Below are positions 8,015 to 16,211 of a stretch of 64,000 nucleotides of DNA, one piece after another. Both the position numbers and the translations under genes were made by a program. The stretch is from Bradyrhizobium_A sp052115025 (GTDB lineage: Bacteria; Pseudomonadota; Alphaproteobacteria; Rhizobiales; Xanthobacteraceae): NCBI RefSeq assembly GCF_052115025.1, contig NZ_JBFRFW010000021.1, positions 1 to 64,000 on the forward strand, read 5' to 3'. The notes under the pieces were generated by a model. The model saw only the letters and a program-made list of their open reading frames with translations. It was not told where the DNA came from and ran no database searches. How positions within the stretch are numbered: the first letter of the stretch is position 1; each line of letters starts with the position of its first letter.

Positions 8015-8563
8015 TCAGTCGAGTGTGGTCACCAGCCGGCCGGCGCTGCCGTCGGCAAGCGTCAGGCGTTCCCACAGCACCCGGCTCGGTTGGATCGGAA
8101 TCACCGGATCGCTGTTCGGGCCGGTGTCGACGACGAATTGACTGATGTGCCCGTCATGCCAGCCGCGCGCCGCGAGCGAGGCCTCGGCGGCGAGAATGTC
8201 GGGCGAGGCGTAGCGCAGCAGTGAGCAGCCGATCATCTCGCTGGCGGTGACCCGCCATTCGGCGTGGCGTGCCGGCGAAGCGGCGAGCAGGCGGTGGGTG
8301 CGGTCGCAGATCAGGTGCACCTTGGCCATGGACGATTCCACCAGCCTCCGCAGCGCAGCGTCCTGGGCGGGATCGGGCCGGCACGCCAGCAGCCGCCAGG
8401 CGGCCGCCTGCTGGTCCACGGTCATGGCGAGCGCGCCGCGTTCCCAGCGCGACACGGTGGCCTGTGTCACCCCGAGGCGTTCGGCGAGATCGGCCTGCTT
8501 GATGCGGAGCAGGAGGCGGAGCCGCCGCAGGGTAGGGCCGGGCTGGTGGGTGTCGGAATCCAT
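8015..8563 (-). CDS. XRE-type helix-turn-helix regulator
   Basis: A 182-residue protein with an N-terminal HTH_XRE domain (RRLRLLLRIKQADLAERLGV, then TQATVSRWERGALAMT; residues about 13-50) and a C-terminal region of about 100 residues that may be a PAS-like sensor (KVHLICDRTHRLLAASPARH). It probably controls its own operon. The amidohydrolase gene ends 50 bp upstream on the same strand, so the two may be cotranscribed. An in-frame ATG at 8575 would add four residues; neither start has a clear ribosome site. Confidence 0.78.
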   Translation of the reverse strand: MDSDTHQPGPTLRRLRLLLRIKQADLAERLGVTQATVSRWERGALAMTVDQQAAAWRLLACRPDPAQDAALRRLVESSMAKVHLICDRTHRLLAASPARHAEWRVTASEMIGCSLLRYASPDILAAEASLAARGWHDGHISQFVVDTGPNSDPVIPIQPSRVLWERLTLADGSAGRLVTTLD

Positions 8564-8613
8564 GCCGCGCAACATCACGCGCCGGCGCGGCGAAATCGCG
8601 GCGCGCGGAGGCG

Positions 8614-9456
8614 TCACAGGCCCGCGGCCTCGGCCGCGACGGCCGCCCTGTCGGGAGAGCCGAAGCCCAGAAACCGCGCCGGATTGGTGCCGAGCACGGC
8701 GGCGCGCAGCGCCGCGTCCGGCAGCCATCGCGCCAGGGTGGCGAGCGCCGCGGTGATATGGCCGGCGCCGTTCCCTGCAGGGGTCGCGCCGGCGCCGCTG
8801 CCCCACACCAGGCGGTCGGGGCGGATGGTGGCCATGGTGCCCACCAGAGCTCTGAACGCGTCGTCGTCGCCGGCAGGAACGCGTCCCGGCAGGCGGATCC
8901 AGCTGCGTCCGATGCGGAGCAGGTCGAGCAGGAAGCCGATTTCGGGATCGTCGAGGCCGTGCCGGGCGACAAGCTCGGCCACCCCGCTGAGGCAGACCGC
9001 GACCGGAAGCCGCATCAGCGTCCATTCGTGCGGGGTCAGCACCGCGCCGGCGTCGAGCGCGAGCTCGATATGCCAGCCGAAGGGGACGACACGGTCGGCG
9101 TAGCGGAGCACGCTCTCCATCTCGGCCCGGGCGGCCTCGGTGTCGCCGGTCAGGGTGAAGCGCACGCCGCAGACGCCCTGGCTGGCAAGGTCGCGCAGCA
9201 GCGCCGCCGACGGGGCGGGAGGCGCCGGGATCACGGTGCGTGTGGTCAGGCCTGCGGGCAGGGCGGTGGGCGACAGCGTTGCGGTCGGCAGCGGCAGGCC
9301 GTTGATGATGGCGTGCCGGAAGCCGAGGCCGGCGATGGCCTCGGCGCTGTGCTCCGCAGCCGATGGATCGAGGTCGCAATCGGTCCAGCCGACCGCAACC
9401 GGCACGGCGGCGTCGGACGATGCCGTCCGCGCGGCGTTCATGAACGCCTCAGACAT
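8614..9456 (-). CDS. Amidohydrolase-family protein, apparently degenerate
   Basis: A 280-residue protein that resembles the amidohydrolase-2 (TIM-barrel) family in layout: FRHAIINGLPLPT (strand 2 region), LRDLASQGVCGVRF, WHIELAL, RLVWGSG near the end, and C-terminal NPARFLGF. The metal-binding features that define active members are missing. There is no N-terminal H-x-H, and the conserved WGSDWPH reads WGSGAGATP, with Gly in place of the catalytic Asp. It may be a decaying gene or a binding protein using the old fold. The reading frame is intact. It lies upstream of, and probably with, the XRE regulator. Confidence 0.65.
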   Translation of the reverse strand: MSEAFMNAARTASSDAAVPVAVGWTDCDLDPSAAEHSAEAIAGLGFRHAIINGLPLPTATLSPTALPAGLTTRTVIPAPPAPSAALLRDLASQGVCGVRFTLTGDTEAARAEMESVLRYADRVVPFGWHIELALDAGAVLTPHEWTLMRLPVAVCLSGVAELVARHGLDDPEIGFLLDLLRIGRSWIRLPGRVPAGDDDAFRALVGTMATIRPDRLVWGSGAGATPAGNGAGHITAALATLARWLPDAALRAAVLGTNPARFLGFGSPDRAAVAAEAAGL

Positions 9457-10098
9457 CGGTGAGCCCCCAGCCCCCTGTCGAATGCGCGGAGCCTAAGTGA
9501 TTCTACGGTGATTCGCTGGTGTCCCGAGATGGCCGTGCGCGCCGCTCAGTCCCGGCGGCGGCGATCCGGCCCGCGTCAGTTGGCGCGATTGCCGGCGGCT
9601 GGCGCCGGTCCGTAGGCTGCCAGCCCCAGGGGTGAGCTGGCGTCACGCCTGTATACAGTTCAAGGATATAAACCTTGATTTCACGTGATAACCAGTTGAT
9701 TTCGGCGTCGAGCTGTATACACGATGCCCGCCAGATGGGAGGAGGCGGAGCGCAAACCATGCGCCCGCGGCACAACGGAGAGTTGAGACGCAGGGACGCT
9801 CGGAGGGGGATTTTAAGGATCGGGTCACAGGCGCGGAGCGCGCCGGGCCGCGGTCGGGCTGAACGGGCTGCGGCGTACGCGGGATGATGATGCCCCGCGG
9901 GACGGACGCCGCGTCCGGAGACGCAAAAATCATCCTTTCGAATAGCGCGTGGGGCAGGGTGACTGGGGCAGCGGCTCCGTCATCGCGGCCTGACATCGCG
10001 CTGATACGCAGGCCTTGTTTTTGGGTTAGGGTTCACGCCAAAGCCACCGCCAGGGTGGTGATGAACAACGACAGACGAACGATTGGAGGGAAACGACG
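9457..10098. other. Long intergenic region before livK
   Basis: No convincing gene was found in these 642 bp. The region holds two CTGTATACA-type sites, a small hairpin (CAAGG 9661-9665, CCTTG 9673-9677) and, just before livK, a strong ribosome site GGAGGG. It probably contains the livK promoter and regulator sites. Confidence 0.6.
9649..9722. promoter_or_regulatory. Paired GTATAC sites, possible regulator binding
   Basis: CTGTATACAG (9649-9658, perfect palindrome) and CTGTATACAC (9713-9722) lie 64 bp apart. TGTATACA cores are typical of GntR-family operators; no GntR gene is present in the window, so the assignment is inference. Confidence 0.4.
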
Positions 10099-11283
10099 AT
10101 GTCAGCTGGCAATCACCTGTTCTCGCGCGCCGCACTGCTCGGCCTGATCGGCGCCGCCGCGCTCGCCTCGACCTCGGCGCTGGCGCAGGACGCCGTCAAG
10201 ATCGGCCTGATCGTGCCGATGACCGGCGGCCAGGCCTCCACCGGCAAGCAGATCGACAACGCCATCAAGCTGTACATGCAGCAGAACGGCGACACCGTCG
10301 CCGGCAAGAAGATCGAGGTCATCCTCAAGGACGACGCCGCGCTGCCCGACAACACCAAGCGGCTGGCGCAGGAGCTGATCGTCAACGACAAGGTCAACAT
10401 CATCGCCGGCTTCGGCGTGACGCCCGCGGCGTTCGCCGCGGCGCCGCTCGCGACCCAGGCCAAGGTGCCGGAAGTCGTGATGGCGGCGGGCACCTCGATC
10501 ATCACCGAGAAGTCGCCCTACATCGTGCGCACCAGCTTCACCCTGCCGCAGTCCTCGACCGTGATCGGCGACTGGGCGGTGAAGAACGGCATCCAGAAGG
10601 TCGCCGTGCTGGTGTCCGACTATGCGCCGGGCGCCGACGCGCTGGCGTCGTTCAAGGAGCACTTCGAGGGCGGCGGCGGCAAGATTGTCGAGGAGGTCAA
10701 GGTGCCGCTCGCCAATCCGGACTTCGCACCGTTCCTGCAGCGCATGAAGGATGCCAAGCCCGACGCGATGTTCGTGTTCGTGCCGGCCGGCCAGGGCGGC
10801 AACTTCATGAAGCAGTATGTCGAGCGCGGCCTCGACAAGAGCGGCATCAAGGTGATCGGGCCGGGCGACGTGATGGACGACGACCTGCTGAACAACATGG
10901 GTGACGCGGCGGTCGGCGTCGTGACCGCGCATATCTACTCGGCAGCGCACCCCTCGCAGAAGAACAAGGACTTCGTCGCCGCCTATGAGAAGGCCTACGG
11001 CACCCGCCCGGGCTTCATGGCGGTCGGCGGCTATGACGGCATCCACCTGATCTACGAGGCGCTGAAGAAGACCGGCGGCAAGGCCGACGGCGACACCCTG
11101 GTCGGCGCGATGAAGGGCATGGCGTGGGAGAGCCCGCGCGGCCCGATCTCGATCGATCCGGAAACGCGCGACATCGTGCAGAACGTCTACATCCGCAAGG
11201 TCGAGAAGAAAGACGGCCAGCTCTACAACATCGAGTTCGCGACCTTCGGCCCGATCAAGGATCCGGGCAAGCTGAAGAAGTGA
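10099..11283 (+). CDS. livK: ABC transporter substrate-binding protein, branched-chain amino acid type
   Basis: A 394-residue periplasmic binding protein. A signal peptide occupies residues 1-29 with cleavage after SALA. The mature start VKIGLIVPMTGGQASTGKQI is the hallmark of the LivK/type I fold, followed by LAQELIVNDKVNIIAGFGV and KVPEVVMAAGTSI. It should capture the ligand for the LivHMGF complex encoded downstream. The ligand may be an amino acid or an aromatic or dicarboxylic acid, since this family is broad in Bradyrhizobiaceae. GGAGGGAAACGACG precedes the ATG. A pair of inverted repeats separates it from livH, which would favour higher expression of the binding protein than of the membrane parts. 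Confidence 0.93.
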   Translation: MSAGNHLFSRAALLGLIGAAALASTSALAQDAVKIGLIVPMTGGQASTGKQIDNAIKLYMQQNGDTVAGKKIEVILKDDAALPDNTKRLAQELIVNDKVNIIAGFGVTPAAFAAAPLATQAKVPEVVMAAGTSIITEKSPYIVRTSFTLPQSSTVIGDWAVKNGIQKVAVLVSDYAPGADALASFKEHFEGGGGKIVEEVKVPLANPDFAPFLQRMKDAKPDAMFVFVPAGQGGNFMKQYVERGLDKSGIKVIGPGDVMDDDLLNNMGDAAVGVVTAHIYSAAHPSQKNKDFVAAYEKAYGTRPGFMAVGGYDGIHLIYEALKKTGGKADGDTLVGAMKGMAWESPRGPISIDPETRDIVQNVYIRKVEKKDGQLYNIEFATFGPIKDPGKLKK

Positions 11284-11340
11284 CGTGACGCGGCCGCGCG
11301 GGCACGCTTGTGCGGCCGTTTCCGTTTGTTCGTACCATTC

Positions 11341-11383
11341 CCTCATGGTGAGGAGCGGCCTTCAGGCCGCGTCTCGAATGAGG
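11341..11383 (+). repeat. Bradyrhizobium-type palindromic repeat, copy 1
   Basis: The block runs from CCTCATGGTGAGGAGC to GTCTCGAATGAGG and has an inner hairpin GCGGCC-TTCA-GGCCGC. It faces a second copy in the opposite direction 17 bp on. It lies in the livK-livH gap. Confidence 0.8.
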
Positions 11384-11400
11384 CCCGGGTACTGCACCGG

Positions 11401-11445
11401 CCTCATCCTTCGAGACGCCCGCTTCGCGGGCTCCTCAGGATGAGG
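11401..11445 (-). repeat. Bradyrhizobium-type palindromic repeat, copy 2 (inverted)
   Basis: Reverse-orientation copy: CCTCATCCTTCGAGACG at the left, inner hairpin GCCCGCTTCGCGGGC, and CTCCTCAGGATGAGG at the right. Sequences of this form are very common between genes of Bradyrhizobium and relatives (known from experience, not searched here). Confidence 0.8.
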
Positions 11446-11494
11446 AGCAGGGTTCGGGCATGCTGCAGACGATGAACCACCGGTTGGATCGCTC

Positions 11495-12361
11495 ATGACC
11501 GTCCTGACCATCCTGTTCGACGGCGTCGCCTACGGCATGCTGCTGTTCGTGCTGGCCTGTGGCCTTGCCGTGACCATGGGGCTGATGAACTTCGTCAACC
11601 TCGCCCATGGCGCGTTCGCGATGGCGGGCGGCTATGCCTGCGTCATCCTGGTCAATCGCTGGGGCCTGCCGTTCTTCGCCGCGCTGCCGCTCGCCTTCGT
11701 CGCGGCGGCGGTGATCGGCGTGGTGCTGGAGCGGCTGCTGTACCGCCATCTCTATGGCCGCAGCCATCTCGACCAGGTGCTGTTCACCATCGGCCTGACC
11801 TTCATGGCCGTGACGGCGATGGACTATCTGATGGGCTCGCAGCAGGTGTTCATCCAGATCCCGGAATACCTGCGCAGCCAGGTCAACCTGTTCGGCCTCG
11901 AGGTCGGGCGCTACCGTCTGATGATCATCGTGATCTGTGGCCTGCTGACCGTGGCGCTGCAGCTTGTGCTCGGCCGCACCCGCTTTGGCAGCCGCCTGCG
12001 CGCCGCGGTCGACGATCCGCGGGTCGCGACCGGCCTTGGCATCAACGTCGCCCAGGTGTTCGCGCTGACCTTCGCATTCGGCTCGGGCCTCGCCGGCCTC
12101 GGCGGCGCGCTCGGCGCCGAGATCCTCGGGCTCGATCCGTATTTTCCGCTCAAGTTCATGATCTACTTCCTGATCGTGGTGTCGGTCGGCGGCACCTCGA
12201 CCATCACCGGGCCGTTCCTGGCCTCGCTGCTGCTCGGCATCGGCGACGTCGCCGGCAAGTATTACGTGCCCAAGCTCGGCGCCTTCGTCATCTACGCCAT
12301 GATGATCGTGCTGCTGCTGTGGCGCCCGAACGGCCTGTTCGGCCGCTCGGCAACGCGGTGA
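11495..12361 (+). CDS. livH: Branched-chain amino acid ABC transporter permease LivH
   Basis: A 288-residue integral membrane permease with about eight helices. It has the LivH hallmarks: N-terminal LFDGVAYGMLLFVLACGLAV, then GLMNFVNLAHGAFAMAGGYA, and the cytoplasmic coupling region AAVDDPRVATGLGINVAQVF near 170. It forms the inner-membrane channel with LivM. It follows the livK gene after a 211-bp gap containing two palindromic repeats, and its stop lies 8 bp before the livM start. Confidence 0.93.
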   Translation: MTVLTILFDGVAYGMLLFVLACGLAVTMGLMNFVNLAHGAFAMAGGYACVILVNRWGLPFFAALPLAFVAAAVIGVVLERLLYRHLYGRSHLDQVLFTIGLTFMAVTAMDYLMGSQQVFIQIPEYLRSQVNLFGLEVGRYRLMIIVICGLLTVALQLVLGRTRFGSRLRAAVDDPRVATGLGINVAQVFALTFAFGSGLAGLGGALGAEILGLDPYFPLKFMIYFLIVVSVGGTSTITGPFLASLLLGIGDVAGKYYVPKLGAFVIYAMMIVLLLWRPNGLFGRSATR

Positions 12362-12369
12362 GGGACGTC

Positions 12370-13398
12370 ATGCAGCAGCACGGCGCCATGGGAGATCACC
12401 TGGTCGCGGCGGCGCGCTGGCGCTGGCCGGAAGTTGCCTTCTGGCTGGTCGCCGCGGCGGCGATCGTCCTGTTCCCCAACCGCTATCTGATCCTCACCGA
12501 GATCGCCTGGCTTGCGCTGTTCGCGCTGTCGCTCGATCTCATCCTCGGCTATGCCGGCATCGTGTCGCTGGGCCATGCCGCGTTCTTCGGCATCGGCGCC
12601 TACAGCGCCGGCCTCCTCGCCAAGCACGGCATCATCGACGAGCCGGTGATCGCGCTCGTCGTCGCCGGCTTCGCCGCCATGGTCGTCGGCTTCCTCACCA
12701 GCTTCCTGGTGATGCGCAGCTCCGCCGATCTGACGCGGCTGATGGTGACGCTCGGCATCGCGCTGCTGCTGCGCGAGCTCGCCAACCGCTATTCCAACAT
12801 CACCGGCGGCTTCGACGGGCTGCAAGGCATCACCATCGCGCCGGTCCTCGGCCTGTTCGAGTTCGATATCTTCGGCAAGGTCGGCTTCATCTACTGCCTT
12901 GCGGTGCTGTTCGTGCTGTTCCTGCTGGCGCGGCGCATCGTGCACTCGCCGTTCGGGCTGTCGCTGCGCGCCATCCGCAACAACCCGCTGCGCGCGGCCG
13001 CCATCGGCATCCCGGTCACCCGGCGGCTGATCGCGATCTACACCATCGCCGCGTTCTATGCCGGCGTCGCCGGTGCGCTGTTCACCCAGTCGACGGCGCT
13101 GGCGTCGCTCGACGTGTTCGCGTTCGACCGCTCCGCCGACCTGCTGCTGGTGCTGGTGATCGGCGGCACCGGCTATCTCTATGGCGGCCTGATCGGCGCC
13201 GTGGTGTTCAAGCTGCTGCAGGAGCAGTTCTCGACCTGGACGCCGCAGTACTGGCAGTTCTGGATCGGCCTCGTGCTGGTGGTGATCGTGCTGATCGGGC
13301 GCGAGCGGTTGCACCGTTGGGTGCTGGTGCTGCCGCGCCAGCTCGCGCGCCTCATCGGCAAGCCGGCGCCGGCGCCCTCGGCCGGCAAGGAGGCGTGA
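12370..13398 (+). CDS. livM: Branched-chain amino acid ABC transporter permease LivM
   Basis: A 342-residue permease with about ten membrane helices. It has the LivM motifs LILGYAGIVSLGHAAFFGIG near 58-77, the coupling loop SLRAIRNNPLRAAAIGIPV near 198-216, and LLVLVIGGTGYLYGGLIGAV near 259-278. It partners LivH in the inner membrane. ATG 12370 is preceded by GAGGGACG overlapping the livH stop region. Its stop codon overlaps the livG start (TGATG), so the two are translationally coupled. Confidence 0.93.
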   Translation: MQQHGAMGDHLVAAARWRWPEVAFWLVAAAAIVLFPNRYLILTEIAWLALFALSLDLILGYAGIVSLGHAAFFGIGAYSAGLLAKHGIIDEPVIALVVAGFAAMVVGFLTSFLVMRSSADLTRLMVTLGIALLLRELANRYSNITGGFDGLQGITIAPVLGLFEFDIFGKVGFIYCLAVLFVLFLLARRIVHSPFGLSLRAIRNNPLRAAAIGIPVTRRLIAIYTIAAFYAGVAGALFTQSTALASLDVFAFDRSADLLLVLVIGGTGYLYGGLIGAVVFKLLQEQFSTWTPQYWQFWIGLVLVVIVLIGRERLHRWVLVLPRQLARLIGKPAPAPSAGKEA

Positions 13399-14150
13399 TG
13401 ACGCTGGCGCTGGAAACCATCGGGCTTCGCAAGAATTTTGGCGGTCTCGCCGTCACCCGCGACCTGTCGCTGCAAGTGAAGACCGGCGCGCGCCATGCGC
13501 TGATCGGCCCGAACGGCGCCGGCAAGACCACGGTGATCAACCTGCTCACCGGCGTGCTGCGGCCGAATGCCGGCCGCATCCTGCTCGAAGGCTCCGACAT
13601 CACCGCGCTGCCGGTGCACAAGCGCGTGCTGCGCGGCCTGTCGCGCACCTTCCAGATCAACCAGCTCTATCCCGACCTGACGCCGCTCGAGACCATCGGC
13701 CTTGCGGTGTCCGAGCGGCTCGGCCATGGCTCGGACTGGTGGCGTGTGCTGGGCACGCGTTCCGACGTCAACGGCGAGATCGCCGAGCATCTGGCGCGCT
13801 TTCATCTGCTGGACGTGATGCGCGAGCCGACCTCGACGCTGCCCTATGGCAAGCAGCGCCTCTTGGAGATCGCGGTGGCGATCGCCACCAAGCCGCGGGT
13901 GCTGCTGCTCGACGAGCCTGCCGCCGGCGTGCCCGAGAGCGAGCGCCACGATATCCTCGCCGCGGTGGCGAGCCTGCCGCGCGACGTCACCGTGCTGCTG
14001 ATCGAGCACGACATGGATCTCGTGTTCAGCTTCGCCGACCGCATCTCGGTGCTGGTCAGCGGTGCGCTGCTGGTCGAGGGCACGCCTGACGAGGTGGCGC
14101 GCGACCCGCAGGTCAAGGCGGTCTATCTCGGGGAGAGCGCCGATGCCTGA
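13398..14150 (+). CDS. livG: Branched-chain amino acid ABC transporter ATP-binding protein LivG
   Basis: A 250-residue ATPase that powers the LivHM permease. It has Walker A GPNGAGKTT near 37-45, the family's RTFQINQLYPDLTPLETI Q-loop region, a variant signature LPYGKQRLLEIA near 149-160 (YGKQR in place of the canonical SGGQ, usual for LivG), and Walker B VLLLDEPAAG near 168-177. The H-loop follows at LIEHDMDLVF. A strong AAGGAGG site precedes the ATG, and the gene overlaps livF by 8 bp. Confidence 0.94.
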   Translation: MTLALETIGLRKNFGGLAVTRDLSLQVKTGARHALIGPNGAGKTTVINLLTGVLRPNAGRILLEGSDITALPVHKRVLRGLSRTFQINQLYPDLTPLETIGLAVSERLGHGSDWWRVLGTRSDVNGEIAEHLARFHLLDVMREPTSTLPYGKQRLLEIAVAIATKPRVLLLDEPAAGVPESERHDILAAVASLPRDVTVLLIEHDMDLVFSFADRISVLVSGALLVEGTPDEVARDPQVKAVYLGESADA

Positions 14151-14859
14151 GCTGCTGTCGATCTCCGAGCTGCGCGCCGGCTATGGCGAGGCGGTGGTGC
14201 TGCCGAAGATGTCGCTGCAGCTCGCTGAGGGCCAGGTGCTGGCGCTGCTCGGCCGCAACGGCACCGGAAAGACCACGCTGATCAACTCCATTGTCGGCGT
14301 CACCCGCCGGTTCGGCGGCAGCGTCGCGCTCGCGGGCCACGACGTGACGCGGATGCGCCCCGACCAGCGCGCCCGCGCCGGCATCGGCTGGGTGCCGCAG
14401 GAACGCAACATCTTCCGCTCGCTGACCGTCGAGGAGAACATGACGGCGGTGGCGCAGCCGGGGCCGTGGACGGTGGAGCGCATTTACGAGATGTTTCCGC
14501 GCCTGAAGGAGCGGCGGAAGAACTTCGGCAACCAGCTGTCGGGCGGCGAACAGCAGATGCTGGCGATCGGCCGCGCGCTGACGCTCAACCCCAAGGTGCT
14601 GCTGCTCGACGAGCCGACCGAGGGCCTCGCGCCGATCATCGTCGACGAATTGCTGCTGGCGCTCGGCAAGATCACCCGCGGCGGCGGCATCTGCTCGATC
14701 ATCGTCGAGCAGAACGCGCGCAAGATCCTCGGCCTTGCCGACCGCGCCGTGATTCTCGAGCGCGGCGCCATCGTGCATGACGCGCCGAGCGCCGCACTGA
14801 AGGACGATGCCGCGACGCTGGAGAAATTCCTCGGCGTGTCCGGCGGCACCGCGCACTGA
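14143..14859 (+). CDS. livF: Branched-chain amino acid ABC transporter ATP-binding protein LivF
   Basis: A 238-residue second ATPase of the importer. It has Walker A GRNGTGKTT near 37-45, the LivF hallmark GWVPQERNIFRSLTVEENM near 82-100, signature LSGGEQQMLAIGRAL near 131-145, and Walker B VLLLDEPTEGLAP near 151-163. LivF and LivG work as a heterodimer on the cytoplasmic face. This is the last gene of the livKHMGF run; a MetE-like gene on the same strand starts 60 bp later. Confidence 0.94.
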   Translation: MPELLSISELRAGYGEAVVLPKMSLQLAEGQVLALLGRNGTGKTTLINSIVGVTRRFGGSVALAGHDVTRMRPDQRARAGIGWVPQERNIFRSLTVEENMTAVAQPGPWTVERIYEMFPRLKERRKNFGNQLSGGEQQMLAIGRALTLNPKVLLLDEPTEGLAPIIVDELLLALGKITRGGGICSIIVEQNARKILGLADRAVILERGAIVHDAPSAALKDDAATLEKFLGVSGGTAH

Positions 14860-14919
14860 CCTTTTGTTCAACCGGCGTTTCGACGCCCCACCAAGACCAA
14901 CAAGCATCGGAGACAGATC

Positions 14920-16035
14920 ATGCAGAGAACCTTCCCTCCCTTCCGCGCCGACCATGTCGGCAGCCTGCTGCGCCCGCCGCGCATCAAGGAAGCACGCGCG
15001 AGGCTCGAGAAGGGCGAGATCGCGGCGAGCGAGCTCACCCGCATCGAGGATCTCGAGATCGAGAAGATCGTCCACAAGCAGAAGCAGATCGGCCTGCAGC
15101 TCGCCACCGACGGCGAGTTCCGCCGCTCGTGGTGGCACTTCGACTTCCTCGCCAGGCTCACCGGCGCGGAGCTGTACCATCCCGAAGGCATCCAGTTTTC
15201 CGGCATCACCACGCGGCCGGACAATGTGCGGGTGATCGGCAAGCTCGACTTCCCCGACGACCATCCGATGCTCGAGCACTATCGCTTCCTGCACAAGCAG
15301 TGCGCGATGACCGGCGCCACGGCCAAGATGACCATCCCGTCGCCGGCGGTGCTGCACTTCCGCGGCGGCCGCAAGTCGATCTCCAGGGACGTCTATCCGG
15401 ATCTCGAGCCGTTCTTCGAGGATCTCGCCAAGACCTACCGCAAGGCGGTCAAGGCGTTCTATGACGCCGGCTGCCGCTACCTGCAGTTCGACGACACCGT
15501 GTGGGCCTATCTGTGCTCGCAGGACGAACTGGCGAAGGCCCGCGCGCGCGGCGACGAGGTCGATCGCCTGCAGGAGATCTATGCCCGGGTGATCAACTAC
15601 GCGATCGCCGAGAAGCCCGCCGACATGGCGATCACCACCCATGTCTGCCGCGGCAACTTCCGCTCGACCTGGATTTCGTCCGGCGGCTACGAGCCAGTGG
15701 CCGAGACCATGCTCGCCGGCACCAACTATGACGGCTACTTCCTGGAGTACGATTCCGACCGCGCCGGCGGTTTCGAGCCGCTGCGCTTCCTGCCCAAGGG
15801 CAACAAGGTCGTGGTGGTCGGCGTCATCACCTCGAAGTTCGGCGAGCTGGAGAAGAAGGACGATCTCAAGCGCCGGCTCGAGGAAGCCGCGAAGTTCGCC
15901 GACGTCAACCAGCTCGCGATCTCGCCGCAGTGCGGCTTCGCCTCGACCGAGGAGGGCAACATCCTCTCCGAGGACGAGCAGTGGGCCAAGCTCGGCCTCG
16001 CCGTCGAGATTGCAAGCGAGATCTGGGGCAAGTAA
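14920..16035 (+). CDS. Cobalamin-independent methionine synthase family protein (MetE C-terminal domain type)
   Basis: A 371-residue single-domain member of the MetE/UROD-like family, half the size of true MetE and without its N-terminal domain. The zinc ligands of the family are visible: His241-x-Cys243 (ITTHVCRG), Glu276 (YFLEYDSD) and Cys338 (SPQCGFAS). Enzymes of this YxjG/YxjH type transfer a methyl group between a methyl donor and a thiol such as homocysteine; the natural donor is not settled. GGAGACAG precedes the ATG. It lies 60 bp after livF in the same direction and may be cotranscribed, which would link it to uptake of an amino-acid or methylated substrate. Confidence 0.85.
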   Translation: MQRTFPPFRADHVGSLLRPPRIKEARARLEKGEIAASELTRIEDLEIEKIVHKQKQIGLQLATDGEFRRSWWHFDFLARLTGAELYHPEGIQFSGITTRPDNVRVIGKLDFPDDHPMLEHYRFLHKQCAMTGATAKMTIPSPAVLHFRGGRKSISRDVYPDLEPFFEDLAKTYRKAVKAFYDAGCRYLQFDDTVWAYLCSQDELAKARARGDEVDRLQEIYARVINYAIAEKPADMAITTHVCRGNFRSTWISSGGYEPVAETMLAGTNYDGYFLEYDSDRAGGFEPLRFLPKGNKVVVVGVITSKFGELEKKDDLKRRLEEAAKFADVNQLAISPQCGFASTEEGNILSEDEQWAKLGLAVEIASEIWGK

Positions 16036-16211
16036 CACGCCGGCGCCGCCGCCGTGCACGGTGGCGTTTTGGGATCTGTCGGGGCCGGCCGCGCGGGGCG
16101 CTGCCGGCCCCGATGCGTTCCGGGGGCGGGAAGCCGGGTCGCTTGCCGCTGCGCCGGACGCTTGCTTCAATGGGGCGCGCCGGCGGTGGCCGGCATGAGA
16201 CGGGGAAGGTG

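Noticed and set aside
9643..9996. A 117-codon open frame on the minus strand in the gap before livK.
   Set aside because: Amino-acid composition is not protein-like, it has no family resemblance or good ribosome site, and it overlaps likely regulatory sites.
11341..11445. CRISPR-like repeat pair or terminator between livK and livH.
   Set aside because: Only two copies, facing each other, without spacer structure or T-run; they match intergenic palindromic repeats.
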